Shown here piece by piece: positions 18,156 through 28,000 of a stretch of DNA of 64,000 nucleotides. Origin of the DNA: Lentisalinibacter orientalis. Its GTDB lineage: Bacteria > Pseudomonadota > Gammaproteobacteria > Steroidobacterales > Woeseiaceae. Below the pieces are notes generated by a model, which saw nothing but the letters and a program-made list of their open reading frames with translations, was not told the DNA's origin and made no database searches. How positions within the stretch are numbered: position 1 is the first letter of the stretch; every line of letters begins with the position of its first letter. Location: assembly GCF_040706535.1 (NCBI RefSeq), contig NZ_JAPDRJ010000002.1, positions 279,161-343,160 on the forward strand. Direction: 5' to 3'. Both the position numbers and the translations under genes were made by a program.

Positions 18156-18800
18156 CTAGCTCTGCAGATACATCGGCCGCTCCCTGCCAATCTGCAAGTC
18201 CCGTCCGGCGACGAGTTGCTGCTTCAGCCTGTCGGCCAGGAACTTCGTACTCTCCATCGTCAGCCGCAGCATGTCGGACACCAGCGCGTCCTCGTTCAGC
18301 TGCCACTCGCAGTACGCCCAGAAATACCTTCGGTAGGCATTCTCGTATCTGGCCAGCAGGTGACTGCCGGCGGGATCATTGCAAAAGGTGCTGAGTCTGA
18401 CTGCCGTAACGCTGCTCGTGGCCGCGAGTTGATACCGGAAGTGCTCCGTGAGCACGCAATTGCGGAAGTCCCTGGGACCGTAGAAAAGCTGGAAAAGACG
18501 TTCTCTCGCCGGGCCCCGGACACGTTTTTCGCGCAGCGTCTCGAACAGCGCGCGCCGATGAACGAGATCCATCTCGGCACGGCGCAGGACTCCGATGGCA
18601 GGCCCCCACCGGCCCGCCGCTGCAACGGGCTCAAGCAGTCTCGCGTGGCTTGCTTCCCACGCGGAGAACTTGCGGCAGTCGTAGGCGACTGCCTCCGCGA
18701 CATGGCCCCACCGCCCGTCCCGCGACGCTATCGCAGCAAACAGTCCCTTTTCCGACTCCTCCATGAGCCGGCGATGGAGACGGGTACGGTAGACGAGCAT
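18156..18800 (-). CDS. unrecognised cytosolic protein, lower-GC insert
   Basis: A 214-residue protein from ATG 18800, chosen because CAGGAG sits 9 nt upstream; the frame is open to 18872 without another good start. It has no signal peptide or clear membrane span and is rich in Arg, aromatic residues and Leu (e.g. YENAYRRYFWAYCEWQLNE). I recognise no family. The DNA is visibly less GC-rich than its flanks and uses more A/T-ending codons, suggesting recent acquisition. It stands alone, converging on fghA. Confidence 0.65.
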   Translation of the reverse strand: MLVYRTRLHRRLMEESEKGLFAAIASRDGRWGHVAEAVAYDCRKFSAWEASHARLLEPVAAAGRWGPAIGVLRRAEMDLVHRRALFETLREKRVRGPARERLFQLFYGPRDFRNCVLTEHFRYQLAATSSVTAVRLSTFCNDPAGSHLLARYENAYRRYFWAYCEWQLNEDALVSDMLRLTMESTKFLADRLKQQLVAGRDLQIGRERPMYLQS

Positions 18801-19118
18801 CCTGCAAATCTCCTGGAGACTCTTATGGGCCTCCTTGACCCATAAAGATACTCTCCAGCTGCCGTCAGGCAAGCGAAACGCCCGTTAACGGCATCGCCGG
18901 TCGCCGCCGGTGACCGCTCATGGCTCACGCTGCGCTTCCGATATTTGTCACAAGGCACTGATCTTCGAAGGGAGGGAACCATCGCAGGGCCGGTATCGCC
19001 GGGATGAGTCCGTTGCGACTGCACGACCGCTCACGGCGGCCACGGATCGGCAGCAAGCCGGAATCCGCGCAAATAAGCCGGCTCGCGACGAGCCATGTGC
19101 CGTGTCAGGTGTGCCGTG
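18801..19118. other. 318-nt gap upstream of the unrecognised gene
   Basis: No credible coding region on either strand. It must hold the promoter of the 18156-18800 gene (minus strand), but no clear -35/-10 pair stands out. Its right end carries a 14-bp tandem duplication that reaches the CDF exporter stop. Confidence 0.5.
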
Positions 19119-19124
19119 TCAGGT
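19097..19124. repeat. 14-bp tandem duplication at the CDF exporter stop codon
   Basis: GTGCCGTGTCAGGT occurs twice head to tail (19097-19110 and 19111-19124). The second copy contains the TGA of the minus-strand CDF gene (19119-19121), and the first offers another TGA in a different frame. This looks like a recent slippage duplication. Confidence 0.7.
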
Positions 19125-20051
19125 GACCGGCGGATCCGTCGTGGCCGGGAAATCGTCCGCGCAGTCCCCGTACTCGATCTCGATGGTGGAGTGGTCGATG
19201 CCGTATTGCTGGTGCAGCCGGCGCTTGATGACGCGTATGACTGCCGCGGGATCGCCGTTGTCGTCCTCCAGCGTCACGTGCATCGTCAGCATGAGGCGGG
19301 CCGGCGTGAGGCTCCACACGTGGAGGTGGTGGACGTCGCACACGCCCGGCACGGAGTCCGCAAGTTCCCGGCGCATCCGCGGGACGTCGAGCCACTCCGG
19401 CGTGCCCTCCAGCAGGATGTGGGCCGAGCGCTTCACCAGGCTCCAGGCGCTGCGCAGTATCAGTGCCGCCACCACCAGCGACAACAGCGGATCGATGGGC
19501 ATCCAGCCCGTGCCGAGAATGACCACACCGGCAATGATGGCGGCCACGGAACCCAGCAGGTCTCCCAGCACGTGCAGCAGCGCCCCCTGCATATTCAGGT
19601 TTTCCCGGCTGCCGCCGTGCAGCACGAAGAATACGAGCAGGTTCACGGCCAGGCCGATGGCGGCGATCACCAGCATCAGGCCGGCAGTGACGTCGACCGG
19701 GGTGAACAGGCGCTCGAAGGCCTCCACCACGATCCAGCCGACGATGCCGATCAGCGTGAGTCCGTTGACGAGGGCGGCCACGATCTGGAAGCGGTGATAG
19801 CCGAAGCTGCGTTTGGCATCGGCCGGCCGCGCCGCCATCCGCGCCGCCATCCACGCGAGGGCGAGTGCCATGGCATCGGTGACCATGTGGCCGGCATCGG
19901 CGATCAGCGCCAGCGAACCCGCTGCGATGCCGCCGACCAGTTCGACCACCGCGAAACCGCCGGTCAGCGCGAGCGCGAGGGCCAGCCGCCTGGAGTCGGA
20001 CTTCTCTTCCCGGTGTGCGTCACCGGCGTGGGTGTGACTGTGCGTGTGCAT
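19119..20051 (-). CDS. cation diffusion facilitator, zinc/cobalt/cadmium exporter (CzcD/ZitB type)
   Basis: A 310-residue inner-membrane H+/metal antiporter. It starts with a His-rich tail (MHTHSHTHAGDAHREE), then six helices. Metal-site residues are present in helix II (DAGHMVTDA) and helix V (HVLGDLLGSV). A cytoplasmic ferredoxin-like domain follows (VCDVHHLHVWSLTPARLMLTMHV). The HxxxD pairs in both helices fit Zn2+ selectivity. It stands alone on the minus strand, with about 78 nt before the GGDEF gene. Confidence 0.94.
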   Translation of the reverse strand: MHTHSHTHAGDAHREEKSDSRRLALALALTGGFAVVELVGGIAAGSLALIADAGHMVTDAMALALAWMAARMAARPADAKRSFGYHRFQIVAALVNGLTLIGIVGWIVVEAFERLFTPVDVTAGLMLVIAAIGLAVNLLVFFVLHGGSRENLNMQGALLHVLGDLLGSVAAIIAGVVILGTGWMPIDPLLSLVVAALILRSAWSLVKRSAHILLEGTPEWLDVPRMRRELADSVPGVCDVHHLHVWSLTPARLMLTMHVTLEDDNGDPAAVIRVIKRRLHQQYGIDHSTIEIEYGDCADDFPATTDPPVT

Positions 20052-20129
20052 GGGATCCGTATCGCTCCGCGGCGCAGCGTGCCACGAACCGGGCCGCCGC
20101 GGGGAGGACGTTATAGCATCCGGCCCTGC

Positions 20130-21071
20130 TCAGGCCAGCTTGCGGGCCAGATCCGGTCCCGGCTGCTCGAGGCGGACGTGGCCGACGGCGGCCAGCGCGT
20201 GCACCCCTTCCTGCAGACCCTGGAACAACGCGTCCGCGCTCCCCGCCCAGTGCTCGCCATGGATGCCGAACCAGGAGTTACGCAGTTCCTTGGCCCGGTA
20301 CATCGCGATGTCGGCGATGCCGAGCACCTGCTCCCAGCTCACGAGATCCGGCTGCGCGCCCAGGAACGGGTAGCTCGCGAAGCCCACCGAGCACGTGGTA
20401 TGGGCCACCTCGCCGTTGCCGAGTTCGAACACGTGGCTCTCGATGCGAGAGCGGATCCGCTCGGCGAGGGACGAGACCTCGCTGCTGGTCGCTTCCCGGC
20501 CGATCACCAGGAACTCGTCGCCGCCCCAGCGGATGACGACATCCGACGACCGGCAGGCACCGATGAGCACGTCGCGCACCTCGAGCAACATGCGGTCGCC
20601 GGCCACGTGCCCGTGGGCATCGTTTACGGGCTTGAAGTGGTCCAGGTCGACCATCAGGAAGACGATGTCGTTGTTCCGGTCGAGGCCGCCGCCGCGGCTG
20701 CCGCCGTCGTGCTGGCGCTGCACCAGGTCGATGTCGTCCGAGATCTGCTCGAACAGATAACGGCGGTTCCTGAGGCCGGTGAGCGCATCGGTATGACTCG
20801 CCTCGTGCAGTTTGGCGTTCGCCAGCTGCAGCTCTGCGTTCCGGTCGGCCAGGTCGCGGGTGCGGCTGCGCACCTGCGCCTCCAGCCGGCGGCAGTACTC
20901 GGTCTCCTGGTAGAGTTCCCGCTCCCGCACGCGGTGCACCCAGACACCGGCCGCGACCAGGCAGGCGAGCCAGGGCAGCCGCAGCTCCCAGCCGAACCAG
21001 GGCGCGTCGGCCAGCAGCAGCGGCAGCGCCGCGGCCAGCCCCAGCAGAGTCATCGTCGCGGTCCGGCGCAC
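20130..21071 (-). CDS. membrane-anchored diguanylate cyclase (GGDEF)
   Basis: A 313-residue protein that likely makes cyclic di-GMP. An N-terminal hydrophobic region of about 40 residues probably holds two helices, then a coiled-coil linker (about 50-90) and the GGDEF domain. The active motif GGDEF is intact in IRWGGDEFLVI, and the inhibitory I-site RSSD lies five residues upstream. The start is GTG 21071, five nt after the upstream gene stop, so both share an operon. Product feedback inhibition is expected from the I-site. Confidence 0.93.
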   Translation of the reverse strand: MRRTATMTLLGLAAALPLLLADAPWFGWELRLPWLACLVAAGVWVHRVRERELYQETEYCRRLEAQVRSRTRDLADRNAELQLANAKLHEASHTDALTGLRNRRYLFEQISDDIDLVQRQHDGGSRGGGLDRNNDIVFLMVDLDHFKPVNDAHGHVAGDRMLLEVRDVLIGACRSSDVVIRWGGDEFLVIGREATSSEVSSLAERIRSRIESHVFELGNGEVAHTTCSVGFASYPFLGAQPDLVSWEQVLGIADIAMYRAKELRNSWFGIHGEHWAGSADALFQGLQEGVHALAAVGHVRLEQPGPDLARKLA

Positions 21072-21076
21072 CGCAA

Positions 21077-23251
21077 TCAGCCGGTGTTACGCAGCGCGAA
21101 GCGGCTGCGGATGGTGGCGAGATCGATCACGGCGCCCTCCGGTGTGCGGCCGAGATGGGCCGCCAGGAAGGCGGGCACGTCGTCCACGCGCAGCGGCTCG
21201 GCGAAGAAGAACCCCTGCAGCGCGTGGCAGCCGCGCTCGCGCAGGAAATCGATCTGCTCCACCGTCTCAACGCCTTCGGCGATGACGGCGAGGCCGAGCT
21301 CACGGGACATGGCGATGATGGCCGAGCACACCGAGCGCTGGGCCGTGTCGGCCTGGCACTGCTCCACGAAGGAACGGTCGATCTTGATGGCCTTGACCGG
21401 ATACTGGATCAGCCGGCCGAGGGAGGAATGCCCGACGCCGAAGTCGTCGATCACGATGCCGACGCCCAGCGCCTTGAGCTTCTGCAGCATCACGGCGGCC
21501 TGCTTCTCGCGCATCAGCATGGTCTCGGTGAGCTCCAGCTCGAGCTGCGCGGGCGCGAGTCCGGACGCCTCCAGCGCGCCGTGGACCACCCGGGGCAGGT
21601 CCTCGCGGCAGAACTCCTGCTCGGAGAGGTTGACCGATACCGGCGGCATCGTCTCCCACGTCTCGGCCCAGTAAGCGGCATGGGCGCAGGCGGCGTGCAG
21701 CACCCATTTGCCGATGGGCCGCATCAGGCCGGTCGCCTCGGCGAGCGGGATGAGTTCCCGCAGGGACACCGCGCCCCGCACCGGATGCTGCCAGCGCAGC
21801 AGCGCCTCCAGACCGGCCACCCGACCCGTCTCGAGATCGATGCGCGGCAGGTATCGCAATTCCAGCTGGTCCCGCTCGATGGCGAGGCGAAGCTCGTCCT
21901 TCAGATCCAGCCGGCGCAGCGCACGCTGGCGCATGGTGTCGGAGTAGAACTCCTGGCCCGCGTCGCCGCCCATGCGCGCCTCGTCCAGCGCCGCCCGGGC
22001 ACTGTGCAACAGCCCCTGCGCGTCGCTGCCGTCCGCCGGGTAGAGGGCGATGCCGATGCTGGGCGTGACCTCGAGCTGATGCCCCTGATAGCTGACCGGG
22101 TCGGCGAACGCTGCGCGTATGCGGCCGGCGACCTGTGCCACCGTGCCGCGGTCGTCCACGTCGCGCAGCACGACGACGAATTCGTCGCCGCCGATGCGCG
22201 CAAGCTCCGTGGCACCGCCCTCTCCCGGCCGGGTCCGCTGCACGGCGTCGGCGTCGCGCAGGCAGCGCTCGAGGCGGCTGCCGACGACCCGCAGGATGGC
22301 GTCGCCGACCGCCCGCCCCAGGGTCTCGTTGATGCGCGTGAAGCGGTCGAGATCGACGCTCATCACCGCCAGACCGCGCCCGAGGCGGCCCGCGTCTTCG
22401 ATCATCGCGTCCAGCCGGCCGAGGAAAGCCGTCCGCCCGGGCAGGCCGGTCAGCGTATCCGGCCCGCCCCCGGCGGCGCGGCCCGCGACGGCCATGTCGG
22501 TCACGTTGCGCGTGATCGCCATCACCCGGTCGCGGCCCTGGGTCAGCAGGCGCATCTCGTAGCGCTGTTTCTCGCCGGCGCTGCCGAGCTCGAATTCGAA
22601 GTTGCACGGTCCGCGGCTCGACAGCGTGCGCCGGATATTGCGCACGATCAGCGCCGCCACATCCCGGGGCAGCACCTCGGAAAGCCGGCGTCGGGCGAGC
22701 CGCTCCGGCCGGAGCAGCGGGTCCTTCTCGCCGCCGCCGAGATACTCCCGCACCATTCCGTCCTCGCCCAGCACGAAGAACGTGTCCGGTACCGCGTGCA
22801 GGATGCGCGCATCGGCCATGAGCGCGGGCTGCATGCCGGTCAGGGTGCGTCCGGTGTCGCCGTGGGAACGGAACCGTTCCCGCAGGAAGACGTGATCGAC
22901 GGGCTTGATGAACACCGCGGTGGCGCCGGCGGCGTAGAGGCGGTGCAGCGCCTCGCGGCCGTCGCCATCCGTCAGGGCGATCAGTGGCACGTGTTCCAGC
23001 CGCACGCGGCTGCGGACACGCCGGCACCAGTCTTCCGTGCGCTCGCCCGCATCCACGACGATCAGCGCGGGCGGCTCTTCCGGGAAACGGCCGGCCCGTG
23101 TCGACGCCGCAGGGATCTCGACGACGTGGAAGCCCTCTTCTTCGAGCGCCGCCATGACGAGGTCCCGGGTCTCGCCCCGCGAGGCGATCACCAGCGCCTG
23201 GCAGTCGTCGCCGCCGGTCGCGTATCCGTTTTCCCGGGTCCAGGATTGCAT
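21077..23251 (-). CDS. receiver-like / PAS-like / GGDEF-EAL dual-domain protein
   Basis: A 724-residue c-di-GMP turnover protein. Residues about 15-135 look like a CheY-type receiver: the acceptor Asp is plausible in LIVVDAGERTED and the Lys in FIKPVDH, but the N-terminal acidic pair is missing (ALVIASRGETRD), so it may be degenerate. A PAS-like segment follows (about 150-255). The GGDEF motif is intact (RIGGDEFVVVL), though the usual RxxD site is displaced by an insertion. The EAL domain keeps EALLRW, the Asn in SVNLSE, ELTET, IDDFGVGHSSL, AIKIDRSF and AEGVET, so phosphodiesterase activity is expected. First gene of a two-gene operon. Confidence 0.93.
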   Translation of the reverse strand: MQSWTRENGYATGGDDCQALVIASRGETRDLVMAALEEEGFHVVEIPAASTRAGRFPEEPPALIVVDAGERTEDWCRRVRSRVRLEHVPLIALTDGDGREALHRLYAAGATAVFIKPVDHVFLRERFRSHGDTGRTLTGMQPALMADARILHAVPDTFFVLGEDGMVREYLGGGEKDPLLRPERLARRRLSEVLPRDVAALIVRNIRRTLSSRGPCNFEFELGSAGEKQRYEMRLLTQGRDRVMAITRNVTDMAVAGRAAGGGPDTLTGLPGRTAFLGRLDAMIEDAGRLGRGLAVMSVDLDRFTRINETLGRAVGDAILRVVGSRLERCLRDADAVQRTRPGEGGATELARIGGDEFVVVLRDVDDRGTVAQVAGRIRAAFADPVSYQGHQLEVTPSIGIALYPADGSDAQGLLHSARAALDEARMGGDAGQEFYSDTMRQRALRRLDLKDELRLAIERDQLELRYLPRIDLETGRVAGLEALLRWQHPVRGAVSLRELIPLAEATGLMRPIGKWVLHAACAHAAYWAETWETMPPVSVNLSEQEFCREDLPRVVHGALEASGLAPAQLELELTETMLMREKQAAVMLQKLKALGVGIVIDDFGVGHSSLGRLIQYPVKAIKIDRSFVEQCQADTAQRSVCSAIIAMSRELGLAVIAEGVETVEQIDFLRERGCHALQGFFFAEPLRVDDVPAFLAAHLGRTPEGAVIDLATIRSRFALRNTG

Positions 23252-23458
23252 TATGTAAAGCCGCTGCGGCTCCCGCGTATTGAACTGGTATCGAGACAGA
23301 GACTAGCGCTTCGCAACGGCTACATTGTTGAGCCAGTTCACGATTGGGCGACGCGCCGCCGGGGTCGTGGAATCCCCCGATATCCCTGCGCCTCGGGGAC
23401 CCGGTATGTAGGGTTCTGAGGGGGCAGCATTCCTCCCCGTGGGCCCGCAGAATCCCCG

Positions 23459-25099
23459 ATGAACGAAAGCAGCCGCGATCTGACCCGCCCGGCGGATCTT
23501 CGCCACGACGCCCTGACCGGGCCGAGGCGGGAGCGCCGCCCGGTGTACGTGGATCTGCTGCCGCCGTGCAATGCCGCCTGCCCGGCCGGGGAGAACATCC
23601 AGGCCTGGCTGGGGGCCGCCCAGGCCGGCGACTACGAGTCCGCGTGGCGGACCCTGGTGGCGGACAACCCGCTGCCGGCGGTGCACGGCCGGGTGTGCTA
23701 CCACCCCTGCGAGGACCACTGCAACCGCACGCCCATCGACCAGGCGGTGAGCATCCATGCCGTGGAGCGTTACCTGGGCGACCGGGCGCTGGCGGAGGGC
23801 TGGCAGGCGGCAGCGCACGCCGGGGAAACGGGCCGGCGGGTGCTGGTCGTGGGTGCCGGACCGAGCGGTCTGTCCGCTGCCTGGCACCTGCGCCGCGCCG
23901 GTCATGCGGTGGAGATCCGTGACGCGGGGCCCGTAGCCGGGGGCATGATGCACGTCGGCATCCCGGCCTACCGGCTGCCACGCGACGTGCTGGAGGCCGA
24001 GATCGCGCGGATCGAGGCCGTGGGCGTCGTCATCACCCTGGACCACAAGGTGGAGGACCTGGAACGGGAACGGGCCGAGGGCGGCTTCGACGCCGTCTTC
24101 GTCGCGGTAGGCGCCCACCTCAGCAAACGCATCGACATACCGGCCCGGGACGCCGGCAGGGTCATGGACGCCGTGACCTTCCTGCGCGACGTCGACAGCG
24201 GCCGCGCGCCGCGGCTGGGCCGGCGCATCGCGGTCTACGGCGGCGGCAATACCGCGATGGACGCGGCCCGGGTGGCGCGCCGACTGGGCGCGGACGAGGC
24301 GCTGATCGTCTACCGGCGCGACCGCGAGCACATGCCGGCGCATGCCTTCGAGGCGGCGGACGCCGAGGAGGAAGGCATCCGCATCAACTGGCTGCGCTCC
24401 ATCCGCGAGCTGGAGTCCACCCACATGACGGTGGAGGTGATGGAACTGGATGAGAACGGCCGTCCGCGCCCCACCGGCGAGACGGAGACCCTCGAGGCGG
24501 ACAGCCTCATCCTCGCCCTCGGGCAGGACACCGATACGGGCTTCCTGCGTGCCGTGGAAGGTATCGAATTCCACAAGGACGGCACCGTCGTGGTGGACGA
24601 ACGGATGATGACCGGCCACGAGGGCATTTTCGCCGGCGGCGACATGGTGCCCTCCGAGCGCACCGTCACCGTGGGCGTGGGGCACGGCAAGAAAGCGGCC
24701 CGCCACATAGACGCATGGCTGCGCGGCGAGCGCCACGAACCGGCACCGAAGCACCCGGTGGTGACGCGGGACATGCTCCGCCTGAGCCTCTACCAGGGTA
24801 CCTTCGCGCAGCCGGAACCGAAGCGCGCGGCGGCGACCCGGGCGGAGGATTTCGGCGAGGTCGTCTCCACCATCACGGAACCGGAGGCCAGGCACGAGGC
24901 GGCGCGCTGCCTGTCCTGCGGCAACTGTTACGAGTGCGACGGCTGCCTCGCCGCCTGCCCCGAGGACGCCGTCATCAAGCTCGGGCCCGGCAAGCGCTAC
25001 CGCTTCGACTACACCCTGTGTACCGGCTGCGCCACCTGCTTCGAACAGTGTCCCTGCCACGCCATCGAGATGATCCCGGAGCCCGGCCTTGAGCGCTGA
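23459..25099 (+). CDS. FAD/NAD(P) oxidoreductase with iron-sulfur domains (GltD/PreT-like)
   Basis: A 546-residue flavoprotein similar to glutamate synthase small subunits. An N-terminal Fe-S domain has CNAACPAGE and CYHPCEDHC (about 37-85). The FAD-binding GxGxxG is VVGAGPSGLSAA (about 130) and the NAD(P) fold GGGNTAMDAARVA (about 262). Two C-terminal 4Fe-4S motifs follow: CLSCGNCYECDGCLAACP (near 484) and CTGCATCFEQCP (near 521). The likely role is electron transfer between NAD(P)H and ferredoxin or the PFOR encoded 11 nt inside its 3' end. It is not beside gltB, so ammonia assimilation is unlikely. Confidence 0.9.
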   Translation: MNESSRDLTRPADLRHDALTGPRRERRPVYVDLLPPCNAACPAGENIQAWLGAAQAGDYESAWRTLVADNPLPAVHGRVCYHPCEDHCNRTPIDQAVSIHAVERYLGDRALAEGWQAAAHAGETGRRVLVVGAGPSGLSAAWHLRRAGHAVEIRDAGPVAGGMMHVGIPAYRLPRDVLEAEIARIEAVGVVITLDHKVEDLERERAEGGFDAVFVAVGAHLSKRIDIPARDAGRVMDAVTFLRDVDSGRAPRLGRRIAVYGGGNTAMDAARVARRLGADEALIVYRRDREHMPAHAFEAADAEEEGIRINWLRSIRELESTHMTVEVMELDENGRPRPTGETETLEADSLILALGQDTDTGFLRAVEGIEFHKDGTVVVDERMMTGHEGIFAGGDMVPSERTVTVGVGHGKKAARHIDAWLRGERHEPAPKHPVVTRDMLRLSLYQGTFAQPEPKRAAATRAEDFGEVVSTITEPEARHEAARCLSCGNCYECDGCLAACPEDAVIKLGPGKRYRFDYTLCTGCATCFEQCPCHAIEMIPEPGLER

Positions 25100-28000
25100 A
25101 AACGGACAGCAGGCGGTGACCACCCTCGACGGCAACGAGGCCTGCGCGCGCATCGCCTATCGCCTCAGCGAGATCTGCGTGATCTATCCCATCACGCCCT
25201 CCTCGCCCATGGGCGAGCTGGCCGACCAGTGGTCGAATGCCGGCCTTCAGAACATCTGGGGCGACGTGCCCTCGGTGGTGGAGATGCAGAGCGAGGCGGG
25301 GGCGGCCGGCGCCGTGCACGGCGTGCTGCAGACCGGCGCCCTGGCGACCACGTTCACGGCCTCCCAGGGCCTGCTGCTGATGATCCCCAACATGTACAAG
25401 ATCGCCGGCGAACTGACGCCCACCGTCTTCCACGTGGCGGCGCGCTCGGTGGCCGGTCAGGCGTTGTCGATCTTCGGCGACCACCAGGACGTTATGGCGA
25501 CCCGCCCGACCGGATTCGCCCAGCTCGCCTCCGCCTCGGTGCAGGAGGCCCAGGATCTCGCGCTGATCGCCCATGCCGCGACGCTGGAGACCCGGGTGCC
25601 GTTCCTGCACTTCTTCGACGGCTTCCGCACCTCCCACGAGATGAACACGCTCGCGCTGCTGCCCGACGCCGTGCTGTCCGCCATGGTGCCGGAGGAACTC
25701 GTGATGGCCCACCGCGGGCGGGCCCTCGATCCGGACGCCCCGGTGCTGCGCGGCACCGCCCAGAATCCGGACGTCTACTTCCAGGCCCGGGAGGCGGCGA
25801 ACCCCTGGTACGCGGCCGTCCCGGCCGCCGTCGCCGGGGCCATGGAACGCTTCGCGGCGCTGACGGGCCGCCACTACCGCCTGTTCGACTACACGGGCGA
25901 CCCGGAGGCCGAACGGGTGATCGTCCTGATGGGCTCGGGCGCCGGCACGGCGGCCGAGACGGTGGAGCACCTGAACGCCCGCGGCGAGAAGGTGGGGCTG
26001 CTGCAGGTCCGCCTGTTCCGGCCCTTCGACGCCGCAGCCATGCGCTCGGCGCTGCCGCCCACCGTGCGCCGGATCGCCGTACTGGACCGCACCAAGGAGC
26101 CTGGCTCGCTGGCGGAACCGCTGTGCCTCGACGTCACCGCCGCGCTGAGCAACGGCTGCGTCGGCGCTCACCCTGGCGCCGGCAACGGGCCGCTGGTGAT
26201 CGGCGGGCGCTACGGCCTGTCGTCGAAGGAGTTCACGCCCGCCATGGTCCGGGCCGTCTTCGACAACCTGGCCGCCGACGAGCCGAAGCGGGGTTTCACG
26301 GTCGGCATCAACGACGACGTGAGCGGCACGAGTCTGCCCGTGCCGGCGGACTTCCGTCTCGAGCGCGGCGAGACATTCCAGGCGGTGTTCCACGGACTCG
26401 GCGCCGACGGCACCGTCAGCGCGAACAAGAACACCATCAAGATCATCGGCAGCCGGCCGGGCACCTACGCCCAGGGTTACTTCGTCTACGACTCCAAGAA
26501 GGCCGGCTCGCGGACCGTGTCCCATCTGCGCTTCGGGCCGCACCCCATCCGCTCTACCTGCCTGATCGAGGAGGCGGATTTCGTCGCCTGCCACCAGTTC
26601 GATTTCCTGCGTACCGGCGACGTGCTGGCGCTGGCCCGGCGCCGGGCCAGGGTGCTGCTGAACGCCCCGGGGCCCGCTGACGGGATCTGGGCGCAGCTGC
26701 CCCGCTCGGTACAGCGGGAGATCCTCGACAAGGACCTGGACGTGTGGGCGATCGACGCCTACCGGGTGGCCCGGGAGGCCGGGCTGGGGCGGCGCATCAA
26801 CACGATCATGCAGACGTGTTTCTTCCAGCTCATGGGCATCATGCCCGCGGAGGAGGCCATCGCGCAGATCAAGGAGGCCATCGGCAGGAGTTACCGCCGC
26901 AAGGGCCCGGATGTGGTCGAGCAGAACTACGCGGCGGTGGACCGGGCCATCGCCAACCTGGCGCCGGTGCCGCCCGGCGACGTCACGGCCACGTCCGACC
27001 GGCGGCCGCCCGTGCCGGAAGATGCGCCGGAGTTCGTGCGCCGCGTCACCGGCCCGCTGCTCGCCGGCCGCGGCGACGCGCTGCCCGTGAGCGCCCTGCC
27101 CGCGGACGGCACCTGGCCGACCGGCACCGCCGCCTGGGAGAAACGCAACATCGCCGATTTCGTACCTGAGTGGGACCCGGAGATCTGCATCCAGTGCGGC
27201 CAGTGCGGCGTCGTCTGCCCCCACGGCGTCATCCGGGCGAAGTTCTTCGACGACGAGGGACTGGCTGACGCACCGGACGGCTTCCCCAGCGCACCGGTCT
27301 CCGCGCGGGGCTTCCCGGACACCCGCTATACGCTGCAGGTCTACGCCGAGGACTGCACCGGGTGTGCGCTGTGCGTGGATGCCTGCCCGGCGCGGAATAT
27401 CGAGCGTCCCGCCGAGCGCGCCATCAACATGCGCCCGAAGCCAGCGGACCTCGAGCCGGTGCGCGCACACCTCGCCTGGTTCGAACGGCTGCCCGACGTG
27501 GACCGGGGCCATGTGGACTTCTCCAACATCCGCGGCGTGCAGTATCTGCCGCCCCTGTTCGAGTTCTCCGGCGCCTGCGCCGGCTGCGGCGAGACGCCCT
27601 ACCTGAAACTGCTGTCCCAGCTGTTCGGCGACCGGGCGGTGATCGCCAATGCCACCGGCTGCTCGTCCATCTACGGCGGCAATCTGCCGACCACGCCCTG
27701 GGCGAAGAATCACGAAGGCCGCGGGCCCGCCTGGTCGAACTCGCTGTTCGAGGACAATGCGGAGTTCGGCCTCGGGTTCCGGCTGAGCGCGGACCAGCAC
27801 CGCCGTCACGCGGAGCTGCTGCTGCGCAAACTGGCCCCCCGGCTGGAGCCGGACCTGGTGGACGGGCTACTCGACGCGGTGCAGGACGAGGAGTCCGAGA
27901 TCCGCGAACAGCGCCACCGCGTGGCCGCGCTGCGGGAAGCCCTGGGCCGCATGGACGACCCCCGCGCGACGCGCCTTGCCTCGCTGGCCCGCCATCTGGT

